Positions 53,212-61,485 of a DNA stretch of 64,000 nt are shown here, in pieces. Numbering within the stretch: the first letter of the stretch is position 1; each line of letters starts with the position of its first letter. Source of the stretch: Deferribacteres bacterium (lineage in GTDB: Bacteria > Zhuqueibacterota > Zhuqueibacteria > Zhuqueibacterales > Geothermadaptataceae); assembly GCA_020633655.1 (NCBI GenBank), contig JACKDF010000008.1:255893-319892 (forward strand). The letters are read 5' to 3'. Under the pieces are notes generated by a model. That model did not search any database, was not told the DNA's origin, and saw nothing but the letters and a program-made list of their open reading frames with translations. The position numbers and the translations under genes are program-made.

Positions 53212-55608
53212 TCACATGTTGGATGCTTGCGTCAATAATTTCATCTCATGTTTGATCTGTCGTATTTTCGTTTCGATGCCAAGCGTTTGAAATCGATGCA
53301 GGGCTTTCTCCAGCCAGATCTGTGCCCCGGAGGGATTATGCAAAGCTTTATCAACCTTCGCACGTTCGTGTTCGCTTTCGGCAATTCCCAGGTTGTTGCC
53401 CTGGGTCTCAAATGCCTGAATCGCGCGTTCCAATTGGTGAATTGCCGCTGGACAATCCCCGTCGAGAAGCTCAATCACGCCCTGAATTTTATAAAATTCT
53501 GCCAGACCCAAATTATCATTGATTCGTTGCAGGAGATGATATGCTTTGAGATTATATTCCCGGGCATCATCGATTTTACCCAAATGGGCAAGGGAAAGCG
53601 CCCGGTTGAGAAAGGTTATCGATTTCAACGCAATTAATCCCATTTCATCGGATATGCGCAAGCTTTTGCTATAGAACTCGTCGGCTTGCTGCCAATCGCA
53701 TAAATCGGCATGCGTCATCCCGATATTATGGTAAACACGTGCCAATCCGGAATCATCGCCCATTTCTTTGAATAAGGGGATACTTTGACTGTACTGAAAA
53801 ATGGAGCGCATATTGAAGCCTTTTACATTTTCAATGGCCCCAAGAAAATTATAGATATTGGCCTGTAGCCGCTGCGTATCGGTTTTTTCAGCAATCTCCA
53901 GTGCAACCTGAAGATGCTCCTCCGCTTGCATGAAATCACCACGTTCAAATTTTACATGTCCCAGACCGAAATTTGCCATGGCAATATCGTATTGCCGGGC
54001 AACTTTATTCATTTTTAAAGAGGCTTGAAAGCAGGTTTCTGCATCTTCCAATCGATTCAAATAATAATAAGTGAAACCGAGGTTGATATTGCTTTGCACT
54101 TCATGTTCTTTATCACCGAGTTGTTGGCATAACTGGCGGGCGGCAAGAAATCGCTGCAAACTCGATTCGCGTTTACCCAACAATCGCTCCAGCCAACCCA
54201 ATTTCAACAGTGCGTCCAGACTTTCCTTCGGATCATGTGTTTTGAAATTGAATCCAATGATTTTTTCAGCTTCGCTAAAAGCAATATGCGCCTCAGCAAA
54301 GGAATAAGTCCGCAATGCGTGATTGGCTGATTCCAGTAATGCCTGAAATGCTTTTTCATTCTCTCCAGCACGTAGAAAATGATAAGCTAACATCGAAGTT
54401 TTTAAACCGGCGCTCAATTGTTCAATTTGTTCAACCGTGGCTGCAATCTTCGCATGCAAAACTTGTTTTTCCTCGCCAGGCACCGTTGCAGCAATGGCCA
54501 TTCGAAGTACTGGACCAGCAAAATCAAAGTGCTCCTCATCGATTTTAACAAGCACTTTGTTCTCATACAAACTTTGCAGTATTCGCAACACTTTCACACG
54601 GGAGAGATCGCATACCGGAGCTAAAATTGTGTGATCAAACGCATGCTCAAAATGCGAAGCCGTGTGCAAAAGACACATTTCATCGGCTCCGAGTTCGGCA
54701 ATTATTTTTTCAGCACGTTTCACCTCGAATTCACTGCTAATCAACTTCTGCAAAACCGGACGTGTGAGTTGTTCCAGGTCATACCATATCCCATTTTGCT
54801 GATAAAGCAAATTTTCCTCCAGCAAAGCTTGAATTGCTTTTTTCAGCATGTTCGGCACACCCAAGGTCACCTCAAAAAGGAGCGGCACAAATCTGCTTGA
54901 GAAATCTGTTTTACCAAAAGCTTTGAAAAGCAACCGTTTGATATCCCCTTTTCCAAGTCGTTTTAGTTCAATGTATTCAACAAGTCGCTCTCTGTTCATC
55001 CGCTTCAGGACATCATTTGCGGTCGATTGCCGGGCATTGGCATTCTCTCCACTATTTTGATCCGTGGTAATAACCAGCATTATTGCATGATCGCGCAGAT
55101 TCTCACAAAAATAATGTAAAAATTGCCAATCGGTAGGCTGCGCATTGTGCATTTCATTGAGAACAATAACAGTCGATTGACGACGAGTGGCGTGCAGGAT
55201 TGCAGCCAATAGCTTTTGTTGTGTGAGTCGAAATCCCGTTTGCAACTGGTCTAAATCCGCGGACTGCAAGGAACTTTTTTGTGGCAATGAAGGCAATTCT
55301 GGTTCAGTGCGTAAAGCCATTTGCGTCGTAGCTGTCACATCCGATTTTGTTAATTCGTGCAGGATTTTGTGAAAAGGAGTAAACGGTGACTGGCTCGAGT
55401 TTTCCTCGATTGAGACAACGGCAATTTGGGTCTTTGCGGGGATAACCTGTTCGATAAAATGCCGTACGAATGCTTTTTTTCCTGCCCCATTCTCCCCGGT
55501 AATGGCCACAAAAGTTCCGCTGCCGGAGCGGGTTTTCTGATAAATTTTATCCAAAGTCTGCAGTTCTTTTTCACGGCCGACAAATATTTCGTTCAGTTCA
55601 AAGGGCAT
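53212..55608 (-). CDS. AAA/STAND-like NTPase with TPRs and altered Walker motifs
   Basis: 798 aa with the same NTPase-TPR plan as the C-terminal two thirds of the kinase protein: FVGREKELQTLDKIY, then a P-loop at about residues 34-44 reading ITGENGAGKKA. The Ser/Thr that should follow the Lys is a Lys, and the Walker B position reads VIVLNEMHNA with Asn where Asp is usual. ATP hydrolysis is therefore doubtful. TPRs run from about 440 to 780. It probably arose by duplication of the NTPase-TPR part and may act as an inactive regulatory partner of the kinase. Confidence 0.85.
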   Translation of the reverse strand: MPFELNEIFVGREKELQTLDKIYQKTRSGSGTFVAITGENGAGKKAFVRHFIEQVIPAKTQIAVVSIEENSSQSPFTPFHKILHELTKSDVTATTQMALRTEPELPSLPQKSSLQSADLDQLQTGFRLTQQKLLAAILHATRRQSTVIVLNEMHNAQPTDWQFLHYFCENLRDHAIMLVITTDQNSGENANARQSTANDVLKRMNRERLVEYIELKRLGKGDIKRLLFKAFGKTDFSSRFVPLLFEVTLGVPNMLKKAIQALLEENLLYQQNGIWYDLEQLTRPVLQKLISSEFEVKRAEKIIAELGADEMCLLHTASHFEHAFDHTILAPVCDLSRVKVLRILQSLYENKVLVKIDEEHFDFAGPVLRMAIAATVPGEEKQVLHAKIAATVEQIEQLSAGLKTSMLAYHFLRAGENEKAFQALLESANHALRTYSFAEAHIAFSEAEKIIGFNFKTHDPKESLDALLKLGWLERLLGKRESSLQRFLAARQLCQQLGDKEHEVQSNINLGFTYYYLNRLEDAETCFQASLKMNKVARQYDIAMANFGLGHVKFERGDFMQAEEHLQVALEIAEKTDTQRLQANIYNFLGAIENVKGFNMRSIFQYSQSIPLFKEMGDDSGLARVYHNIGMTHADLCDWQQADEFYSKSLRISDEMGLIALKSITFLNRALSLAHLGKIDDAREYNLKAYHLLQRINDNLGLAEFYKIQGVIELLDGDCPAAIHQLERAIQAFETQGNNLGIAESEHERAKVDKALHNPSGAQIWLEKALHRFQTLGIETKIRQIKHEMKLLTQASNM

Positions 55609-55714
55609 AGTTTCATTTCGGAATAGGTTATAAAATTTTTCATGATCAGTTTATAATCAGGCAATTCGATTTGCTAAATTCCTGATTTTTCGACAAAATA
55701 CATGGATTTTTAAA

Positions 55715-56563
55715 TCACGACGAAACATGCATGTCTGGCGTTTCAGCCTGGACTAAAGCAAGAAGTAGCGTGTAGATTTCACTGTTTAACTTCCCCTTCC
55801 CAACATCGCCCTGTAAAACCTGCAACGCCTCCTCATTCGACATCGCCGGACGAAAAGGGCGAGCTGAACGAAGCGCGTCGTAGATATCACAGATTTGAAT
55901 CATCTGGGCAATGGTATCTGTCTGTTCAATCCCTCGGGGATAACCTGTGCCCAGTGCATTTTCGTGATGCACATGTGCCGTGCGGGCAAAAACATTATCG
56001 ACGTCCTGAAAATAGTAAGCCAGCAGAAGATAGCTATAGGTTGGATGCTGGCGAATGAGTTGAAACTCCTGTGGGTTCAACGTGCCGGGCTTATTTAAGA
56101 TGCTTTTGGGGATTCGGGTAATCCCGACATCGTGGGTAAGTGCACTGAAAATGGCCCTCTGGCGCTGTCCCTGATCCGGGAAAATCTGTAACGAGAGAGC
56201 AGCAACCAGCAGTGCAACGGTCAATGAATGATAATACAAATAATCGAAATGCAGCATCCAGTTCAGTTCATCAACAAGAACAGCAGGCAGTGTAATGGTG
56301 GATGCGTCTTCCAGTATGTGCTTTTTTGTAGTGTCATCTCCCCAAATCGTGCTGTATTTTGGATCATCCAATACAAATTGCAAATGCTTAAACAATTCGA
56401 GTGAAAGAATGGGTTGGGTTTTATCGCGTGTCGAGGAGCGCATCTGTACAAGCTGCTGCACGAAAACCGAATCAAGCATCTGTTTTTTGCGGGCAATCAC
56501 ACGCTTGTCGATGGCGGTTATATCGAGGATGATTTGTTCGTGTTGTTTTCTGCGTAAAAACAT
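55715..56563 (-). CDS. HD-GYP-type phosphodiesterase
   Basis: 282 aa, soluble. The HD motif appears as SALTHDVGITRIPKSIL, followed by QHPTYSYLL and HVHHENALGTGYPRGI, the GYP signature, then ICDIYDALRSARPF. Such enzymes hydrolyse cyclic di-GMP or related dinucleotides. The N-terminal 110 residues are helical and may hold a regulatory segment. It lies 106 nt ahead of the AAA-TPR gene and is the first gene of this co-directional block, adding a second-messenger output. Confidence 0.88.
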   Translation of the reverse strand: MFLRRKQHEQIILDITAIDKRVIARKKQMLDSVFVQQLVQMRSSTRDKTQPILSLELFKHLQFVLDDPKYSTIWGDDTTKKHILEDASTITLPAVLVDELNWMLHFDYLYYHSLTVALLVAALSLQIFPDQGQRQRAIFSALTHDVGITRIPKSILNKPGTLNPQEFQLIRQHPTYSYLLLAYYFQDVDNVFARTAHVHHENALGTGYPRGIEQTDTIAQMIQICDIYDALRSARPFRPAMSNEEALQVLQGDVGKGKLNSEIYTLLLALVQAETPDMHVSS

Positions 56564-56779
56564 GCTGATTGCATCTGGATTTTTAAATGATATTTAAATA
56601 TTTAAAATTAATACTACAATTCTTAGAACGTCAAACTGGCTTTTTTGCAAAGTCTTACCACTAACTTATCGGCACTTCAGTAAAAATATAGTGTCGCAAA
56701 TGAGTATATCACATTCTATACACATTCAAAATCAGTGAGAGCCTTAGGGTTGGAAAAAGATCAAATAGAGTCGCTGAGT

Positions 56780-56807
56780 AAAAGAGCCTTTCGCTGAAGG
56801 CTCTTTT
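56780..56807 (-). terminator. Rho-independent terminator of the lipoprotein operon
   Basis: AAAAGAGCCTT (56780-56790) and AAGGCTCTTTT (56797-56807) form a perfect 11-bp stem with a 6-nt loop. The A and T ends let it work in either direction. It lies 27 nt past the last minus-strand gene of the lipoprotein operon. Confidence 0.8.
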
Positions 56808-56833
56808 GGAAAATTTACACAAAGTGAAAACAA

Positions 56834-57022
56834 TTACTTCGCACCATGCATAAGGGACTTGTTTTCAGAATAACCGGATAGCGCCTGTGTTGTGCTTGCA
56901 ACAGGCATTTCGAATTTTAGTCCATTGCCACCAGTATTCCTATTTTCATGCTTTCGGTTTACCGAAGCGATAAGTCGTCCGGCTGAATCTGCAGGAATAA
57001 GTTTTCTCAGGAGTAAATTCAT
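56834..57022 (-). CDS. Small hypothetical protein at the end of the lipoprotein operon
   Basis: 62 aa from ATG 57022, behind AAGGATGAGAAG. The frame also contains an ATG at 57043, which lacks a ribosome site. The protein is basic and hydrophilic (MNLLLRKLIPADSAGRLIAS at the start) and has no recognisable domain. Position, 39 nt after the last lipoprotein gene and before the terminator, suggests it is the operon's final gene; it may also be non-functional. Confidence 0.45.
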   Translation of the reverse strand: MNLLLRKLIPADSAGRLIASVNRKHENRNTGGNGLKFEMPVASTTQALSGYSENKSLMHGAK

Positions 57023-57061
57023 CTTCTCATCCTTCTTAATCATTTATTAAAACGCTTTTCG

Positions 57062-57760
57062 CTACTGGCTATGGGCGATTGCGTAGCGGGAGAAATGGGG
57101 AATTTCCATTCGCATCAGGTGTTCAAATCTATCCAGTAAATCCGGAAAGGTTTCGACATAATTTCCCGCATCGTCCAGATAATAAAGAACGGCTTCCACT
57201 GCATCGCCTAAATTCAAGTCCGCGAACATAAGCGTGAGATGCGCATAGGGCTCGAATGTTGAACCGTGAGGACTAAAGGAATAGATTATTTCACCGGACA
57301 GCGTATCCAGTTCTGCAGTCATTGTGATGGTGACGGGAGCACCTTTTGGCGTGCCTGCGGGAGGTGTCAGCGCTCCTTCACGAATCCCCAGAAAAGCACC
57401 ATTGCTTAAGTAAATAAAACCGCCTTTATAAACTCCCTTTTCTTTATCGAATTCCAGAGTAACAGACTTCGTTTGTGGATAAACCGGATTCTTTATGCCA
57501 TCAAAAAATCCTGTTAAAGACCAGGCATCATCACTATCGGAGGATTCGATGGGGGAATCAGCGGGCTCGATTCTATCCGATTCATCCACTTTTTTATGGC
57601 TCTTTGCAAGACTGTTCGCATCGATCGCTGATGCGCCATTTTCCGCACTGCCCGGATCAAGGGGGGACGTTCCATCACAGGCAACGAAGAGCATCATTAC
57701 TGTGAACAACAGAAGACTAACAATTGAAATTCGGCTCATTTTCTTTCTCTTATTTTTCAT
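57062..57760 (-). CDS. Lipoprotein A3, 'HFSRYA' family, type A
   Basis: 232 aa from ATG 57760, where AAGGTGA precedes; the GTG at 57814 has no ribosome site. The lipobox is LFVACDG. A low-complexity linker (about 30-75) leads to a beta-rich domain with the type A marks GALTPPAGTPKGAPVTITM, FSPHGSTFEPYAHLTL, LYYLDDAGNYVE and the end IPHFSRYAIAHS. The domain resembles ZU5-like beta-sandwich modules, but the match is tentative. It is the most divergent of the three type A copies. Probably exposed on the outer membrane; function unknown. Confidence 0.75.
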   Translation of the reverse strand: MKNKRKKMSRISIVSLLLFTVMMLFVACDGTSPLDPGSAENGASAIDANSLAKSHKKVDESDRIEPADSPIESSDSDDAWSLTGFFDGIKNPVYPQTKSVTLEFDKEKGVYKGGFIYLSNGAFLGIREGALTPPAGTPKGAPVTITMTAELDTLSGEIIYSFSPHGSTFEPYAHLTLMFADLNLGDAVEAVLYYLDDAGNYVETFPDLLDRFEHLMRMEIPHFSRYAIAHSQ

Positions 57761-57820
57761 ATTTTCACCTTTTCCACTCTTTCGATTATTCGTTATTTTA
57801 TAATTTGGATTCACAGTATT

Positions 57821-58528
57821 TTATTCAGAACCAATCGCATAACGGGAAAAGTGTTCGAGGGAGCCTACGACCAATTTATTTTCTGTGTCAACATATCCTT
57901 TTACCATTTCCCAGAGTTGCAGATTTTCATTCCAGTACCAGATTCGCAGCTTGTTTTCATCGATTGTTCCCAGATCGAATTTGGCGTAAGAAATCATTGC
58001 CGTAACCGTGTTTTCAAATTGCAATCCGTGAGGACTCAACTCCACTTCGATGCCACCACGTAATAATCCATCCAATTCTAAATCGATGGTAACGGATTCA
58101 TCCTGGCTTACGGATTCAAGGGGGAAATAAAGCCATGCTTTGCCATTTCTGTCATCGCCGGAGTAGGTCCACCCTTTTGCATTACGCGGTACGTTCCACT
58201 GAGACGAATAGAGCTTTTTGGATTTCTTCGATTTTACGACTTTTAATTCATCCTTTTCACAGGTAACGATTGCATCCGAGGCGAGAAGCAGGCTCGAACC
58301 GGGAAGACTACTAAGCAGAACGAGATCCGTCGTTTCCATTGAAACCGGGCCTGCTTCAAGGAGATCGTTGGTAAGCACATCGACTTCTGAAGTTGTTTTT
58401 GCTAAACTTTGAACTGTAAATTCGGAGGAACCAGGGGAGGTTATTTGTTGATTTTCGCATGCAAAAAAACCCGTAAAAACGATCAGGAGAGCTGCGAGGG
58501 TCGCGACGTTAAACATGTGCTTTTTCAT
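57821..58528 (-). CDS. Lipoprotein B2, 'HFSRYA' family, type B
   Basis: 235 aa with lipobox TGFFACENQQITSPGS. Type B features are a WNVPRNAKGW segment, AWLYFPLESVSQDESVTIDL, LSPHGLQFENTVTAMISY, LRIWYWNENLQLWEMV and the end EHFSRYAIGSE. The first gene of this type (59310) has each of these blocks in the same order. Compared with type A, the GALTPP segment is replaced by the WLYFP...VSQD block, while the SPHG-x-x-F and HFSRYA motifs are shared. The ribosome site is weak. Confidence 0.75.
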   Translation of the reverse strand: MKKHMFNVATLAALLIVFTGFFACENQQITSPGSSEFTVQSLAKTTSEVDVLTNDLLEAGPVSMETTDLVLLSSLPGSSLLLASDAIVTCEKDELKVVKSKKSKKLYSSQWNVPRNAKGWTYSGDDRNGKAWLYFPLESVSQDESVTIDLELDGLLRGGIEVELSPHGLQFENTVTAMISYAKFDLGTIDENKLRIWYWNENLQLWEMVKGYVDTENKLVVGSLEHFSRYAIGSE

Positions 58529-58590
58529 TAATCTATTCTCTTTTTTAAAGTTGATAGGATCTGTTTTTATGGTTTTCCATACAATAGAGG

Positions 58591-59226
58591 CTATTGACTA
58601 TGGGCTATTGCATAGCGAGAGAAATGAGGGACATAAATCGTCATCCATTTTCCAAAAACATCGATTTGCTCTGGTGTCTGTTCGATGTATTGTCCATCGT
58701 GATCAATATAGTAAAGCGCAGGTATGTCGATATCCAGGTCTTTCCAGCTCAGTGTAATCTCTGCATAGGGCTCAAATTGGCAGCCCGCAGGACCAAAGGT
58801 AAAAATCAATTCGTTGTTTACCGTATCCTTGTCAACTTGAATTGTAATTTCGACCGGATCACCGAAAGGAATAGACCCAGGTGGAGTTAAAGCGCCCCCT
58901 CCAACGTGAAAGGACGTTCCATTGGGAAGGGTAATCCATTTCCCCTGGTATTGATTCAAAGGCTTGAATAATTTCACGAAATCAGAAGTAAATTGTGGGT
59001 AAGCATCACTTTCCGATACAGAAGCAGTTGGTTCCAAATCGGAACTCAATGTCATCTCCGGAGAAATTCGCAGATTTTTTGAAGTTTTTGCAAGAGACGC
59101 TGCCTGCTGGTTTTCAGTAACGGGCATGAGGGGTGAGTCTTTTGAGCAGGCAGCAGTAAGGAGGAGCGTTGTTGCCATCCCTGCAAGCGTGCTGCGAAGA
59201 AAGAGTTTATTTTTATTCCTGTTCAT
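58591..59226 (-). CDS. Lipoprotein A2, 'HFSRYA' family, type A
   Basis: 211 aa; ATG 59226 follows GGAG, and the lipobox is LLLTAACSKDSPLMPV. Marks of type A: GGGALTPPGSIPFGDPVEIT, FGPAGCQFEPYAEITLSW, LYYIDHDGQYIEQTPEQID and VPHFSRYAIAHS. It is very similar to A1 (60041) both in the protein and in the 25 nt before the start codon, which contain the same GTACGTTA string. In A2 the SPHG motif reads GPAG. Confidence 0.78.
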   Translation of the reverse strand: MNRNKNKLFLRSTLAGMATTLLLTAACSKDSPLMPVTENQQAASLAKTSKNLRISPEMTLSSDLEPTASVSESDAYPQFTSDFVKLFKPLNQYQGKWITLPNGTSFHVGGGALTPPGSIPFGDPVEITIQVDKDTVNNELIFTFGPAGCQFEPYAEITLSWKDLDIDIPALYYIDHDGQYIEQTPEQIDVFGKWMTIYVPHFSRYAIAHSQ

Positions 59227-59309
59227 TTTAGCTCCGTAACGTACTGGTTCAGAATTCAGGATGGAAGTTTTAGTTCATTATTCTTGTGTAAATTCCCCTG
59301 GATTAAAAC

Positions 59310-59987
59310 TTACTCTGTTCCCAAAGCGTATCGAGAGAAGTGATGCAATTCACCGTTGACAGTTTTATTAAATTTGTCGACGGTGTCACCAATCAGCTCC
59401 CATACGTTTTGTTCTTCATTCCAATACCAGAGCCGCAAATCGTCTTCAGAAATATTACCAAGATCTACATCCTGGTAAGACACAAATATTTTTACTGGTT
59501 TGAGAAACTGAGTTCCATGCGGACTGAATTCAACGCCACCTTCTAACAAACCAGTTGATTCCCAATCGATAGTAATAATCACGTCCTGGCTAACCGATAG
59601 AAAAGGAAAGTAAAGCCATGTTTGGCCATGGAACGGATCACCTGCATAGGCCCAGCCACTGCCAAAACGTGGAACGTACCAGGAAGTAATAAATCGTTTC
59701 TGCAAACTTTCAGTAGTTTCAACTTTGATAATATTGAGTTCACCTTCTTTACGGGTGATTTTTTCTTCAGGGGCTTGAATTGATTCTGCTACTTCGTTCG
59801 AGACTGGACCAACGGCCAGCGCTTCTTGTGCATTTTCCGGTAGAACAGTATTGTTGATATCTTGCGTTAATGCGGTATCCTGCGATGCCACCGGCGAGGT
59901 AATTTGTTTGTTGTCGCAGGCAAAAAAGGACAGGAAGAACGCAAACGCGACAAAGACGGTTGCATTTTTAAAATTTTGGTTTTTCAT
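59310..59987 (-). CDS. Lipoprotein B1, 'HFSRYA' family, type B
   Basis: 225 aa from ATG 59987 (GGAG 9 nt upstream); earlier starts at 60002 and 60020 do not have a ribosome site. Lipobox LSFFACDNKQITSP is nearly the same as in B2. Then come WYVPRFGSGW, WLYFPFLSVSQDVIITIDW, FSPHGTQFLKPVKIFVSY, LRLWYWNEEQNVWELI and HHFSRYALGTE. It lies 53 nt after A1. Confidence 0.78.
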   Translation of the reverse strand: MKNQNFKNATVFVAFAFFLSFFACDNKQITSPVASQDTALTQDINNTVLPENAQEALAVGPVSNEVAESIQAPEEKITRKEGELNIIKVETTESLQKRFITSWYVPRFGSGWAYAGDPFHGQTWLYFPFLSVSQDVIITIDWESTGLLEGGVEFSPHGTQFLKPVKIFVSYQDVDLGNISEDDLRLWYWNEEQNVWELIGDTVDKFNKTVNGELHHFSRYALGTE

Positions 59988-60040
59988 AGATTGTATCTCC
60001 ATAAGTGTTCGTGGTTTCATTATTTAAATGGCTCGTTCGT

Positions 60041-60703
60041 CTATCTCGTGTGAGCAATTGCATAACGTGAAAAATGTGGAGCATAAATCGTTACTTTTTT
60101 ACCGCTCACATCGATATAATCCGGCGTTTGTTCAATGTAGTCACCATTCTCTTCGATGTAGTATAAAGTGGGGATTTCGGATATATCCACATCCGTTTCA
60201 AGATATTTATAATCCAGCGTAATCATTGCCGGTGGATCAAATTGGCTCCCATGCGGACCAAAGGTATAAATCAGCTCGTTGTTCACTGGATCTTTGTCAA
60301 TTTGCATGGTAATCGTAACCGGATCACCAAAGGGAAAGTCATCCGGGGGAATCAACGCGCCTTTTACAATGGAAAACGATGTGCCACTGGCATACCCAAA
60401 GGACAACTTATCATATTGTCCTTTTTTTGCATCGAAACTGACGGTGCCGTAGGCATATTGTGGAAAAGCATCACTGCTTGTCAATTCTTCCAGAAGTGTC
60501 GGGGCGGAAACAAGGAGTTCCTCCGACGCACGCTCAAGCACGTCTATTGTCACCTTCGATGGTTTTGCGAGGGATGCTTGATTCTGGCTTTCCTCAACGG
60601 GATTTAACGGGGAATCGGTTGTGCATGCAGCAAAAAAGAAAAAAGAACCTGCAATGCTGGTTAATACAACCCTTTGAAGAATTTTTGTTGTTTTTAATCT
60701 CAT
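60041..60703 (-). CDS. Lipoprotein A1, 'HFSRYA' family, type A, first gene of the operon
   Basis: 220 aa; ATG 60703 follows a strong GGAGGTG. Lipobox SFFFFAACTTDSPLNPVEES. The domain shows VKGALIPPDDFPFGDPVTIT, FGPHGSQFDPPAMITLDY, LYYIEENGDYIEQTPDYID and APHFSRYAIAHTR. As the promoter-proximal gene it lies about 40 nt downstream of a sigma54-type promoter, and it is the best-translated member by its ribosome site. Likely outer-surface anchored; role unknown. Confidence 0.8.
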   Translation of the reverse strand: MRLKTTKILQRVVLTSIAGSFFFFAACTTDSPLNPVEESQNQASLAKPSKVTIDVLERASEELLVSAPTLLEELTSSDAFPQYAYGTVSFDAKKGQYDKLSFGYASGTSFSIVKGALIPPDDFPFGDPVTITMQIDKDPVNNELIYTFGPHGSQFDPPAMITLDYKYLETDVDISEIPTLYYIEENGDYIEQTPDYIDVSGKKVTIYAPHFSRYAIAHTR

Positions 60704-60755
60704 TACACCTCCATAACGTACTGGTTTCAGATTGAGAATTATTTTTCCCCACTAT

Positions 60756-60772
60756 TGGCAATGACAATGCCA
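60756..60772 (-). promoter_or_regulatory. Sigma54-type (-24/-12) promoter of the lipoprotein operon
   Basis: On the minus strand the sequence TGGCATTGTCATTGCCA matches TGGCA-N6-TTGC exactly, with GG and GC 10 nt apart. Transcription would begin near 60746, leaving a leader of about 40 nt that includes GGAGGTG. The element is also a near-palindrome, so a weaker reading exists on the plus strand. Confidence 0.75.
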
Positions 60773-60880
60773 GAGTGAATTCCAGTACATTTTCGAGAAA
60801 AAATGCAGTGAACAAGTCCTTTAATTACAGAACATAAGAACTTCCACTCCCTTATCAAATACGACAAAATTCCGGCATCT

Positions 60881-60927
60881 CCAATTTGCTCATAAGAACC
60901 AACAGATGGCTGAAATGAGCAAATTGG
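60881..60927. promoter_or_regulatory. 13-bp inverted repeat, candidate enhancer of the lipoprotein operon
   Basis: CCAATTTGCTCAT (60881-60893) and ATGAGCAAATTGG (60915-60927) are exact reverse complements with a 21-nt spacer; TTGCTCA recurs at about 60933. The centre lies about 134 bp upstream of the sigma54-type promoter, a usual distance for activator binding. Confidence 0.6.
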
Positions 60928-61109
60928 TTATATTGCTCACATGAATTCAATTGTGTGAATTGTGAAACTGGTTTTTCAAAACTAAGTTGTGAGGCTCTGC
61001 TGGCAAATAGAGTTCATCGAATGTCAAAAACGCAGAAGCTATGGTTTGGGGAAAACGAAGATGAGGATTGAATAAATCAGACTGTGTGAAAACGTTTCAA
61101 TTTCACGGA

Positions 61110-61195
61110 GGCTGAGCTTGCCTGCACTGAGTCAAGTCGAAGTGTCGAAGCCGGACTCACGCTCAACCGGGCGCTTCGGCAGGCTCAGCGACTGG
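61110..61195 (-). repeat. Dispersed palindromic repeat, copy 3
   Basis: On the minus strand it reads GCTGAGCCTGCCGAAG, then TTGAGCGTGAGTCCGG and CTTCGACA, sharing the CTGAGC-x-TGCCGAA, TTGAGCGTG and TTCGACA blocks of copies 1 and 2. It is the most divergent copy. It lies in the gap upstream of the hybrid kinase. Confidence 0.6.
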
Positions 61196-61485
61196 TTTAA
61201 GCTACATTTTCCCACAGCCTGGGCCTTAAATATAAAGAAAAAATGCAACAAAAAATTCATGGTCGTCGCTCTTGAACTGTCATATCTTTACTCATTAAAA
61301 CCGGTACGCAAGTCGATATCATTTATACTCATTTGGAAGTTAAGCCGCCTGGCGAAAACTACTTTCACGATAAAATTTTGAATCTTGCGTTAATGATGAG
61401 AGTGAAAAAATCAGCCCATGAGACAGCTTTTTGTTCGTCTTGTAGCAAAGCCTTTACAGCACATCCGCCTTATAAAAGAGAGTGA

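Larger units (their letters stand above)
60704..61485. other. Intergenic region between lipoprotein operon and hybrid kinase
   Basis: 782 nt separating divergent genes. It holds the minus-strand sigma54-type promoter (60756-60772), the inverted repeat (60881-60927) and repeat copy 3 (61110-61195). Nothing else coding was seen. Confidence 0.6.

Noticed and set aside
56648..56665. Possible sigma54 promoter for the HD-GYP gene on the minus strand
   Set aside because: The GG to GC spacing is 9 nt and the flanking bases do not match.
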